Shown one piece after another: positions 58,060 to 64,000 of a stretch of 64,000 nt of DNA (its first letter is position 1; the number at the start of each line of letters is the position of its first letter). Below the pieces are notes generated by a model. That model had not been told where the DNA came from. It did no database searches and worked only from the letters and a program-made list of their open reading frames with translations. The stretch comes from Actinomycetes bacterium (lineage in GTDB: Bacteria; Actinomycetota; Acidimicrobiia; Acidimicrobiales; Acidimicrobilacustridaceae): assembly GCA_029782025.1 (NCBI GenBank), contig JAKOVR010000219.1, positions 1 through 64,000 of the forward strand. The letters run 5' to 3'. The translations under genes and the position numbers were made by a program.

Positions 58060-58266
58060 ATGCCTAACTACTACTTCTTACACACTGCGCTCAGTGTCAA
58101 TGCCGCACAGCTCATTGAAGTAGAAATTCCTCCTTGCCAATTCGTTCCAATCGATCAGTGCCGGAAGGCAGATGATGGAGATCTGCAATTAGAACGATTA
58201 GAGCTGAGTAAACTTCTCCGAAGATGTGGGCTTCAAGCTGACAATCCCGTTGTTACTCACGCCTAG
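58060..58266 (+). CDS. small hypothetical protein in the AT-rich cassette
   Basis: This is a 68-residue protein of unknown function (MPNYYFLHTALSVNAAQLIEVEIPP...LSKLLRRCGLQADNPVVTHA). Codon use is AT-rich, unlike the flanking genes. ATG 58060 follows the inverted repeat; TTG 58057 is possible. It is the first gene of the low-GC cassette. Confidence 0.45.
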   Translation: MPNYYFLHTALSVNAAQLIEVEIPPCQFVPIDQCRKADDGDLQLERLELSKLLRRCGLQADNPVVTHA

Positions 58267-58316
58267 GCCGCCGTAAGTTGCTTTTCTTGGTGGATTCAAG
58301 GTAGCCGATCATGGGT

Positions 58317-58988
58317 TCATGAGACCTCAAACATACCCCGATATCCGGGAGGAGTCTCAAGAGGCTCGTATTTGTTGATTACTTTAGATAGTGTATGCAA
58401 ATTTACCAATTCAATGTTCGCAAAGTTCGCGAAGTTTGCGTTGGAGAGTGCCATAGAGTCCAGCTCTGACTGCGAAATCAAGTCATTTGCGTGTACGAGG
58501 TATAGCTTCTCCGTTCTTGGATAGTCGCTATACTGGGTCAGTTTCATACGGACCATCTTCGCGCAGTTGCGCTTGTCTTCGGTATAAAAGACCTCGACCC
58601 CGAAGTTCTTGTTGTGAGTATAAACAAAGTAGTCCACTCTGCTTCGACTATGAGGGACGTAGTGTGCCTCTTGATGAACAAATAGCGCACCAAATCGGCG
58701 AATTAGTAAATCGCCAACAACAGTTTCGGCTCTCCTACCTGTTTTGGATATTTGCGAAACAATTTTTCGCCTATAGTCGCCCCTACCAAAATCGACGTCC
58801 TCATAACCCAACTCAGCCCTGACATTTCTTAGCCCACCAAATGCCCTTTGAATCTGCCTTGCTGACGGAAGGTACTCACAGTCATCAATTTCTGTGGCTG
58901 TAGGTAGGTGACCGTGCTCTTCGACGTATCGGTCGAATGCGATACGCAGTCGTTCTACGGTCCATGGGTTTGGATATCGATTTGGCAT
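58317..58988 (-). CDS. possible nuclease with homing-endonuclease-type repeat
   Basis: This is a 223-residue protein. Residues 1-62 (WTVERLRIAFDRYVEEHGHLPTATEIDDCEYLPSARQIQRAFGGLRNVRAELGY) match the ~50-residue DNA-binding repeat found in HNH and homing endonucleases. Residues 85-160 resemble a PD-(D/E)xK core: RAETVVGDLL, RSRVDYFV (D119), GVEVFYTEDK (E132, K139); the E-x-K spacing is imperfect. TAGAAT (59003-58998) ends 9 bases before the ATG, suggesting a near-leaderless mRNA. AT-rich codons mark it as foreign to its surroundings. Confidence 0.55.
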   Translation of the reverse strand: MPNRYPNPWTVERLRIAFDRYVEEHGHLPTATEIDDCEYLPSARQIQRAFGGLRNVRAELGYEDVDFGRGDYRRKIVSQISKTGRRAETVVGDLLIRRFGALFVHQEAHYVPHSRSRVDYFVYTHNKNFGVEVFYTEDKRNCAKMVRMKLTQYSDYPRTEKLYLVHANDLISQSELDSMALSNANFANFANIELVNLHTLSKVINKYEPLETPPGYRGMFEVS

Positions 58989-59074
58989 GCTACATACATT
59001 CTAAACCTTGGTGAGTAGATTGGGAATGCTGTTGCGTCGAATACCTGGCGCGGGAGCTCAATCGGCGCGATAAT

Positions 59075-59090
59075 CCTTGTGTAAACAAGG
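59075..59090 (+). promoter_or_regulatory. short hairpin containing the Shine-Dalgarno sequence
   Basis: CCTTGT-GTAA-ACAAGG is a perfect 6-bp stem; its right arm runs into AAGGGA, the ribosome-binding site of ATG 59101. This repeats the design seen before 49526 and 58060. Confidence 0.5.
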
Positions 59091-59100
59091 GAACTCACAA

Positions 59101-59337
59101 ATGCCAAGTAAGAAACCTAAGGCCAACAAAGCTGGCTACTATATCTACAAATGGTATGAGGACGTCTACTATATAGCTGACGTCTGGAAAGGTATAGAAT
59201 ATGTAACCAAACAGCCACAGTTGTTCTACACTCGAAAGGCCGATATCTCAATTAGCCCAGTCTTGCGTAAAGAGCCCGACCTAGATGCTCTTGTTGTGGC
59301 TGTAATGCTTATGCTAGATGACATTGGTGAGAAATGA
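59101..59337 (+). CDS. small protein with EPDLDALVVAVMLMLDD motif
   Basis: This 78-residue protein has a basic, tyrosine-rich N-terminal part (GYYIYKWYEDVYYIADVWKG...) that looks like a small beta domain, followed by RKEPDLDALVVAVMLMLDD and a short tail. The 17-residue block is identical to that in the 59-residue protein at 47748-47927, though codons differ strongly. It stands 12 bases before the HEPN-like gene and is probably cotranscribed, so it may be its partner or antitoxin; this is an inference. Confidence 0.65.
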   Translation: MPSKKPKANKAGYYIYKWYEDVYYIADVWKGIEYVTKQPQLFYTRKADISISPVLRKEPDLDALVVAVMLMLDDIGEK

Positions 59338-59349
59338 GATAATTAGTAC

Positions 59350-59979
59350 ATGAAGCAAGTGTGCTATGAGCAAGAAGCAAAGCCCGAATACATCCGAAAA
59401 GCCTTCGGGAAGGACGATGTCTACGACTCTTGGTTGAGGAGAATCGATAGCATCGAACGGTTTACTATTGAGTCGAAGACCCCCGGCGACTCACTTTCTA
59501 TCGGATATATGCTATTTCCGCTGATTGACTCGATTGCGTTGAATCTTGGCATGTCATTCCGCCGCTACTTGGAGAAGTTGGGAATCGAACGAGCAGACAT
59601 CCTATATAAGATATTCCGGAACGGACACTTACATAATGCCGCCAACTATCGGCTTAGATATGACAATGAAGATGAAGTCGGATGGTCAATGATGTCAAGT
59701 GGTGGTAGTAGCGGATTCCACGACTATGATCCAGGATATGTTGATGAGGTGGATCCTGAAGATAGTATGCCAGCGGAGGAGGTATTCTCTTACGAGCAGT
59801 ATCAAAGTGGTGAAGTTATGGCTTACTTGAAAGTCGACAGGCTTGCAGCGTGCGTTCGACACGACCTTCTACTACGCAAAAAGAAGGACAATCGAGAAGA
59901 AATTGATGTTGTTATAGGACAGCGCATCCCTGGGAAGCGACCATCTGCTCGTCCAGCCAAGGTGATTGATCTTGGTTAG
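59350..59979 (+). CDS. possible HEPN-like RNase
   Basis: This is a 209-residue protein. The helical core holds FPLIDSIALNLGMSFRRYLEKLGIERADILYKIFRNGHLHNAANYRL. R90-N-G-H-L-H95 fits the R-x4-6-H catalytic motif of HEPN ribonucleases, and 'FRNG-LHN' is a frequent form of it in phage-defence proteins. The C-terminal third is acidic, then basic. It lies directly after the motif protein, in AT-rich DNA, and is convergent with copy B of the HTH gene (5 bases apart). Confidence 0.5.
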   Translation: MKQVCYEQEAKPEYIRKAFGKDDVYDSWLRRIDSIERFTIESKTPGDSLSIGYMLFPLIDSIALNLGMSFRRYLEKLGIERADILYKIFRNGHLHNAANYRLRYDNEDEVGWSMMSSGGSSGFHDYDPGYVDEVDPEDSMPAEEVFSYEQYQSGEVMAYLKVDRLAACVRHDLLLRKKKDNREEIDVVIGQRIPGKRPSARPAKVIDLG

Positions 59980-59983
59980 CTTC

Positions 59984-60397
59984 CTAACGCGAGCCTCGTC
60001 GAGGTCGAGTCTGAATACCCACCTTCTTGAACTCCCGATAGACAGTGGTGTCGTACACACCGAAGTGCTTGGCCACTTGAGCCAGTGACTGGCCGGTCGA
60101 GTAGAGATCGGCAGCCTTGGTGACATCCGTGTCGGACAATCGACGTTCGACGACCCTGGTAGCCACGCCACGGCGCTTCAGGTGATCGGACACTGTCGTC
60201 TTGTGAACCCCAAAGTGTTCGACTAGCTGTCGGATCGTCTGGCCTTGCTGGTACATAGACACAAGCTCATCAACTTGCGGTTGACTAAGTCTGACCTGCT
60301 TCTGACGCGACTCTCTGAGGTGCAGGGGCCTGCTACCAGGACTTTCGTCCGTTGCCGGATCTACAACAGGGTTCGAGTAGTGCCCACTAAGGGCCAC
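59984..60397 (-). CDS. double helix-turn-helix protein, copy B
   Basis: This 137-residue paralogue of the gene at 57591 starts MALSGHYSNP, then has a divergent linker and two HTH units VRLSQPQVDELVSMYQQGQTIRQLVEHFGVHKTTVSDHLKRRGVATR and RRLSDTDVTKAADLYSTGQSLAQVAKHFGVYDTTVYREFKKVGIQTRPRRG. It closes the right side of the AT-rich cassette and returns to normal G+C. GTG start. It may bind DNA at the cassette ends or repress the genes between. Confidence 0.8.
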   Translation of the reverse strand: MALSGHYSNPVVDPATDESPGSRPLHLRESRQKQVRLSQPQVDELVSMYQQGQTIRQLVEHFGVHKTTVSDHLKRRGVATRVVERRLSDTDVTKAADLYSTGQSLAQVAKHFGVYDTTVYREFKKVGIQTRPRRGSR

Positions 60398-60399
60398 CA
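60369..60399. repeat. 31-bp repeat, copy B
   Basis: Second copy of the repeat at 57973-58003 (29 of 31 identical), again over the start of an HTH gene. The two copies are in direct orientation and delimit the AT-rich cassette. Confidence 0.8.
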
Positions 60400-60591
60400 G
60401 AGTTGACCTGCGGCCTCGTGCCGTGGCCGCGGGCGGTCTCCCAGGAGCGGGGCTTGCTGGGAGTAGTCGTGGGAGTAGTCGGGGTCACTCGGCGAGGATT
60501 CGTTGCGCGATCAGTGGGCTTGGCCGGCCGGACTACTGGGAGGGCCTCCGGTTGGCGGGCAAGACCGCCCACGACCCAGCGGCGCGCGGCT

Positions 60592-61212
60592 CTAGGGCTC
60601 GAAGGGGTTCGAACCCAGGGCGTCGATCACGGCGGATTGCAGGGCATCGTCAGCGCGGCGAATCGAGTCAACCGCTGCAAGCAGCGGAGCCGCCGCCTTG
60701 CCTGCTGGACCGGGGTCAAACGAGCCAGATGCCTCTCGGAAGTCGGCACATGCCTTGGGCTCCACCTTGGCGGCCTGGCGTAGGCGTTCAATCCAATCGC
60801 CCCACGAGGTATCGACGGCGGCGTCCGGCGCAGGCCGCAGCTGATCGGCGTCGTTGGCCACTGCCGCGAGCCCGGCGAGTGAGCTGCCTTGGCACGGCGC
60901 GCGACCGAACGACGCGAGCACGGCCGAACCCCGGCGGTGAAGAAGATTGGCCTTGAGGGCCCAACGACGAAGGGCCTCAGCATTGTCGTGTGGCGTCGTT
61001 GTTGAATCACCTGAAGCAGGGGTAGGCGTGCTCAGAGCGGTGGTGCCCGAAATCGAAGCCGCCTCCGGCACGGCGTTCGGGGCCGATTGTGGGCGAGTCG
61101 CGATCAGGAAGCCGACGAGTGCAAGGAGGCCAAGAATCACGACGCACCCGCCAAGCGCAATGCCGATCCATGCGCTCGGCCGATTGCTTGCCTCCCCTCC
61201 CGAAGGTTCCAC
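60592..61212 (-). CDS. single-pass membrane protein of unknown function
   Basis: This 206-residue protein has a short cytoplasmic N-terminus, one membrane helix (IGIALGGCVVILGLLALVGFLIAT), a Thr/Ser/Pro-rich linker and a helical extracytoplasmic domain with two cysteines (APCQG, KACADF) likely to be disulfide-bonded. GTG 61212 is the only plausible start. The preceding 194-base gap (60398-60591) holds only a short direct repeat GGGAGTAGTCGT/GGGAGTAGTCGG near 60458. No family recognised. Confidence 0.6.
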   Translation of the reverse strand: MEPSGGEASNRPSAWIGIALGGCVVILGLLALVGFLIATRPQSAPNAVPEAASISGTTALSTPTPASGDSTTTPHDNAEALRRWALKANLLHRRGSAVLASFGRAPCQGSSLAGLAAVANDADQLRPAPDAAVDTSWGDWIERLRQAAKVEPKACADFREASGSFDPGPAGKAAAPLLAAVDSIRRADDALQSAVIDALGSNPFEP

Positions 61213-61221
61213 GCATTGAGC

Positions 61222-61380
61222 CTAGCCCAGTGCAAAGGGCCGGGGAATGGGACTCAGGGCGGCCGAGACGGTGGGTGTCACTCGGTCGCGGCATATCGTC
61301 TCGATCATGCGAGTGGTCGTGTGGCCGGCGATCTGATCAATCGGGACTCCTGCGTCCGACAGGGGGCCAACGGCATGTGC
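61222..61380 (-). pseudogene. C-terminal remnant of a tyrosine recombinase
   Basis: The leftward frame reads HAVGPLSDAGVPIDQIAGHTTTRMIETICRDRVTPTVSAAL, which lines up with the usual end of phage-type integrases (LSDAGVP-x-E-x-IADLLGH-x-TTRM-x-E-x-x-Y-R-H-R-x-x-P). The IADLLGH segment is shortened to IAGH and the active-site tyrosine position holds cysteine (ETICRDR). The upstream catalytic domain is absent. It is a dead fragment, evidence of an earlier integration at this place. Confidence 0.6.
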
Positions 61381-61402
61381 CAGGGCCACGTAGATTCGTG
61401 GG

Positions 61403-64000
61403 ATGGGAATCTCAGGGTCGGTGGACCTCGACCACATCGTGTCGCTGCTCGCTGATCGCGCTCGGGCGGGGCGGACAGAGTCGACGGTCCAGTCGTCCAT
61501 ACACACCTTGCTCCTAGCGGCTCAGATCGGCTTGAACGCAGATGACTTGCAGGAGGAGGTCGTTCTCGAGTCGCCCGTAAAGGGCGGCCGAATCGACATT
61601 GAACTAGGTGGCCTGGTGATCGAGGTCAAGAAGGACCTGCGCGTGGGCAGTGTCCGATCCGACGCCATCGCGCAGCTCGCGGGATACGTGCGGTCACGGG
61701 CCAAGTCGACTGGCCGGAGATACGTGGGGGTCCTAACCGATGGCGCTGAGTGGGACCTCTACTACTTGCAGCCAGATGGACTGCTAGCGAAGGTGTCTGC
61801 CTTCGTCGCGGACCCGGCGGCACCAGATCCACGGGCGTTGTGCGACTGGTTGGACTCGGTCGTCTCCGTTCGTGGTGCGATCATGCCGACGCCGGACGAG
61901 ATTCGCCACCGCCTCGGATCGGAGAGTCCCGCCTTTCGGCTCGACATGGCTGAGATGCGGGCCGTTTACGAAAAGTGCAGGGATCTACCAGAGGTCAAGC
62001 TGAAGCGGGAGCTGTGGGCGAAGCTGCTTCGGCTTGCTTTTGGCGAGGGCTTCGTTGACGACACGGAGTTGTTCCTTGAGCACACCTATCTCGTTCTTTC
62101 GGCCGAAGCGATCGCACACGCGGTAGTTGGCTTCGACCTCGCGCTACTGGCGAGCGAGCCAGCGAGGCTTCTCAGCGGTGCCGAGTTCGTCGAGCGGGGA
62201 ATCGCTGGGGTCGTCGAATCCGACTTCTTCGATTGGCTTTGCCAATCGGAGGATGGGCTGAGTCTCGTGACCGCCATCACGCGCCGGCTTGCTCACTTCG
62301 ACTGGAGCGCCACTATCGAGCATGACTTGTGCAAGGTGCTCTACCAAGCGGTGATCCCCGATGCCGAGCGCAAGCGGCTTGGCGAGTACTACACACCTGA
62401 CTGGCTTGCATCCCGGATGGTCTCGGAGATCATCACAGAACCAACCACCCAGCGAGTGCTCGATCCGTCCTGTGGGAGCGGAACCTTCCTCTTCCACGCC
62501 GTAACGAGGTGCATGGATGCGGTACTCGCTCAGGGCAAGAGCGTTGGTGACGCGATCGATGACGTGTGCGGCCGAGTGCTGGGCGTGGACATTCATCCGG
62601 TCGCGGTAACCCTTGCGCGGGTGACCTACTTGTTGGCTCTTGGCACAGCTCGCCTCGTGGAGCGCAACGGTCCGTTGGCTCTGCCCGTGTACCTCGGCGA
62701 CAGCCTGTTGCTCGACCAGGAGGGGGAGTTGTGGGACCACGGAGGCATTCGGGTGGAGACTCGCGATCACACGCTGCTGGCCGATGACTTGGTGTTTCCT
62801 AGTTCGCTATTGAGCGACGCCGGTCAGTTTGACCGATTGATTGCGCAACTGGCGAGTCGAGCAACCAATCGACCTAAGGATCACTCAAAGGTTGGGAAGG
62901 TCCCGCCTATCAAGGGCATCCTTGACAAGTACGGCGTGCAGGAGGAAGACCGAGAGGTCCTAACGAGTACCTTCGCTGTCTGGTGTGGACTGCACGACCT
63001 CGGGCGCAACCACATCTGGGGCTACTACATCCGCAATCGGGCGCGGCCTCACTGGTTGTCTCGTTCGGAGAATCGGGTTGACTGTCTCATTGGGAATCCG
63101 CCGTGGCTGTCGTATCGATTCATGCCCGAGGACTTCCGAAAGCGATTCGTGGCGATGTCTAAGGCCCGAGGCCTTTGGGGCAGTTCCTCGATTGCCACGA
63201 ACATGGACCTGTCGGGGCTCTTTGTCGCCCGATCGGTGCAGATGTACCTCCGCCAAGGCGGCCGCTTCGGTTTCGTGATGCCGCACGCTGCTCTCGGTCG
63301 TCCTCAGTTCGAAGGCTTCCGCACCGGCACCTGGCCGGCTACGAACGAGGAGCCAGCGTTCGCCAAGTTCGAGACTCCCTGGGACATGGACAAGGTCCAG
63401 TCAGTACCGGCCTACTTCCCAGTGCCAGCGTGCGTTGTCAAGGGCGTGCGCGTGAGTGGGACGGTGGAGGAGCCTTCCTCGGGGTTGGCGGGAGAGGTGG
63501 ATGTGTGGTCAGGCCAGTTGCCGGCGCCGGACTGCACATGGGCCGAGGCCGAGGCCTCCGTTGCTGTCGTCACGACCGAACTTGCGTTGCCAGGCGGAGT
63601 GGTCTCTCCGTATCTCGACAGGTTCAAGCAGGGCGCGGCACTCGTGCCGAGAGTCTTGGTGTGTGTTGAGGAGGTGTCGGCCGGCCCATTGGGGGGCGTC
63701 CCAGGGAGCAAGCGCGTCCGAAGCCACAGAACGAATCAGGAGAAGGCCCCGTGGAAGGGCGTAGCGAGCCTGCAGCGCGATGTAGAGGTCGAGTTTGTGC
63801 GGCCGATGCACCTAGGGCTGTCCGTGGCCCCCTTTCGACTGCTTGAACCGTGGAGTGTCGTGATTCCGTGGCTGGGGGATCGGCCTTTGTCTGTCGATGA
63901 GTTCGACCTGTACCCCGGAATCGATGGCTGGTGGGAAGAGGCGTCGGAGCTGTGGCACAGCAATGGAGGATCGTCGATGTCGCTCATGGAGCAGCTGGAC
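61403..64000 (+). CDS. single-chain restriction-modification enzyme (type IIG-like), truncated by the window end
   Basis: An open frame runs 866 codons to the last base. The N-terminal nuclease is GGRIDIELGGLVIEVKKDLR, with D65 and E74-V-K76, a clean PD-(D/E)xK site. The methylase core is RLGEYYTPDWLASRMV, motif I VLDPSCGSGTF near residue 352, VDIHPVAVTLARV, and motif IV NPPWLSY near 564, an N6-adenine type. The rest is probably target recognition. A stop codon four codons upstream and ATG 61403 fix the start closely. One chain would both cut and methylate, as in Eco57I/MmeI-like or BREX-associated PglX-like enzymes; the former is favoured by the nuclease motif. Confidence 0.85.
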   Translation, partial: MGISGSVDLDHIVSLLADRARAGRTESTVQSSIHTLLLAAQIGLNADDLQEEVVLESPVKGGRIDIELGGLVIEVKKDLRVGSVRSDAIAQLAGYVRSRAKSTGRRYVGVLTDGAEWDLYYLQPDGLLAKVSAFVADPAAPDPRALCDWLDSVVSVRGAIMPTPDEIRHRLGSESPAFRLDMAEMRAVYEKCRDLPEVKLKRELWAKLLRLAFGEGFVDDTELFLEHTYLVLSAEAIAHAVVGFDLALLASEPARLLSGAEFVERGIAGVVESDFFDWLCQSEDGLSLVTAITRRLAHFDWSATIEHDLCKVLYQAVIPDAERKRLGEYYTPDWLASRMVSEIITEPTTQRVLDPSCGSGTFLFHAVTRCMDAVLAQGKSVGDAIDDVCGRVLGVDIHPVAVTLARVTYLLALGTARLVERNGPLALPVYLGDSLLLDQEGELWDHGGIRVETRDHTLLADDLVFPSSLLSDAGQFDRLIAQLASRATNRPKDHSKVGKVPPIKGILDKYGVQEEDREVLTSTFAVWCGLHDLGRNHIWGYYIRNRARPHWLSRSENRVDCLIGNPPWLSYRFMPEDFRKRFVAMSKARGLWGSSSIATNMDLSGLFVARSVQMYLRQGGRFGFVMPHAALGRPQFEGFRTGTWPATNEEPAFAKFETPWDMDKVQSVPAYFPVPACVVKGVRVSGTVEEPSSGLAGEVDVWSGQLPAPDCTWAEAEASVAVVTTELALPGGVVSPYLDRFKQGAALVPRVLVCVEEVSAGPLGGVPGSKRVRSHRTNQEKAPWKGVASLQRDVEVEFVRPMHLGLSVAPFRLLEPWSVVIPWLGDRPLSVDEFDLYPGIDGWWEEASELWHSNGGSSMSLMEQLD

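Noticed and set aside
58005-59983. AT-rich cassette as an insertion sequence
   Set aside because: There is no transposase, and no terminal inverted repeats were found at its edges; only the direct 31-bp repeats in the flanking HTH genes.
57973-60399. The 31-bp repeats as copies of the tRNA 3' end
   Set aside because: They share only GGTTCGA with the T loop; the rest (CCCACTAAGGGCCACCA) does not match the tRNA. They are a separate repeat.
60590-60625. GGGGTTCGAACCC near 60600 as a second copy of the tRNA T-arm (right attachment site)
   Set aside because: The sequence is the end of the membrane-protein gene (SNPFEP), and the bases on both sides do not match the tRNA-Ala 3' end. The right junction must be beyond the window.
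61087-61517. Two overlapping rightward frames upstream of the type IIG gene
   Set aside because: They have no motifs and lie antisense to the integrase remnant and the membrane-protein gene; the type IIG start is fixed by a stop at 61391.

Overview
The window reads as the chromosome of a high-GC actinobacterium, roughly 70% G+C or more by eye over the first 39 kb. The evidence is an LppX-type lipoprotein, a CIRCE heat-shock operator, secreted proteins with repeated 'LDTRDGTG' domains, many GTG starts, and many promoters that appear leaderless. The style suggests Acidimicrobiia, but that is an inference; no rRNA or other marker is present to confirm it.

Bases 1-39,290 are a densely packed, mostly housekeeping backbone. 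In order it holds: alpha/beta hydrolase, NTF2-like and SCP2-like proteins; glutaryl-CoA dehydrogenase; a metallophosphatase; a MarR regulator and a small monooxygenase divergent from an AlkP-superfamily hydrolase across a striking 15-bp-phased operator array; a penicillin-acylase-type Ntn hydrolase; an ABC exporter; an ABC-F ATPase; a PIG-V-like mannosyltransferase; an NfuA-like Fe-S carrier; Dxs; an LPG-synthase-like flippase; an LppX-like lipoprotein; a secreted GH43 protein; a FlK-like thioesterase; TldD with two TldE paralogues; UppP; a SAF-domain protein; a TetR regulator; an FmdB zinc ribbon sharing a CIRCE site with GalU; the molybdenum-cofactor genes moeA, moaA and moaC; a translin homologue; and a CAP-domain lipoprotein.

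At 39,289 lies tRNA-Ala(CGC). From its 3' end to the right edge the DNA is a mobile element with visibly lower G+C. A large serine recombinase gene points at the tRNA, and its reading frame runs antisense through the whole tRNA into the chromosome, which marks the left junction. Next come an ImmA/IrrE peptidase with an XRE regulator, a short RHH-like protein, ArdA antirestriction, a DNA methylase, a replication-relaxation protein, a conjugative coupling ATPase and a run of tiny overlapping membrane-protein genes. This is the layout of an integrative conjugative or mobilizable element. The right attachment site is not in the window.

From about 49.5 kb the element is defence cargo. There is a redox-fold protein without cysteines under an elaborate leader, a complete type II restriction-modification cassette (Vsr, C5 methyltransferase, HNH nuclease), a zinc-finger protein, an XRE regulator, an AbiGi-like gene with a partner, and, at the right edge, a truncated single-chain restriction-modification enzyme beside a decayed tyrosine integrase.

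The most unusual segment is 57.6-60.4 kb. An AT-rich cassette holds a possible homing-type nuclease, a possible HEPN RNase and a small protein carrying the motif EPDLDALVVAVMLMLDD. The cassette is bracketed by two paralogous double-HTH genes that share a 31-bp near-identical start region. The same 17-residue motif occurs in a small protein next to the conjugation ATPase 11 kb away. I consider this the best candidate for an undescribed system.
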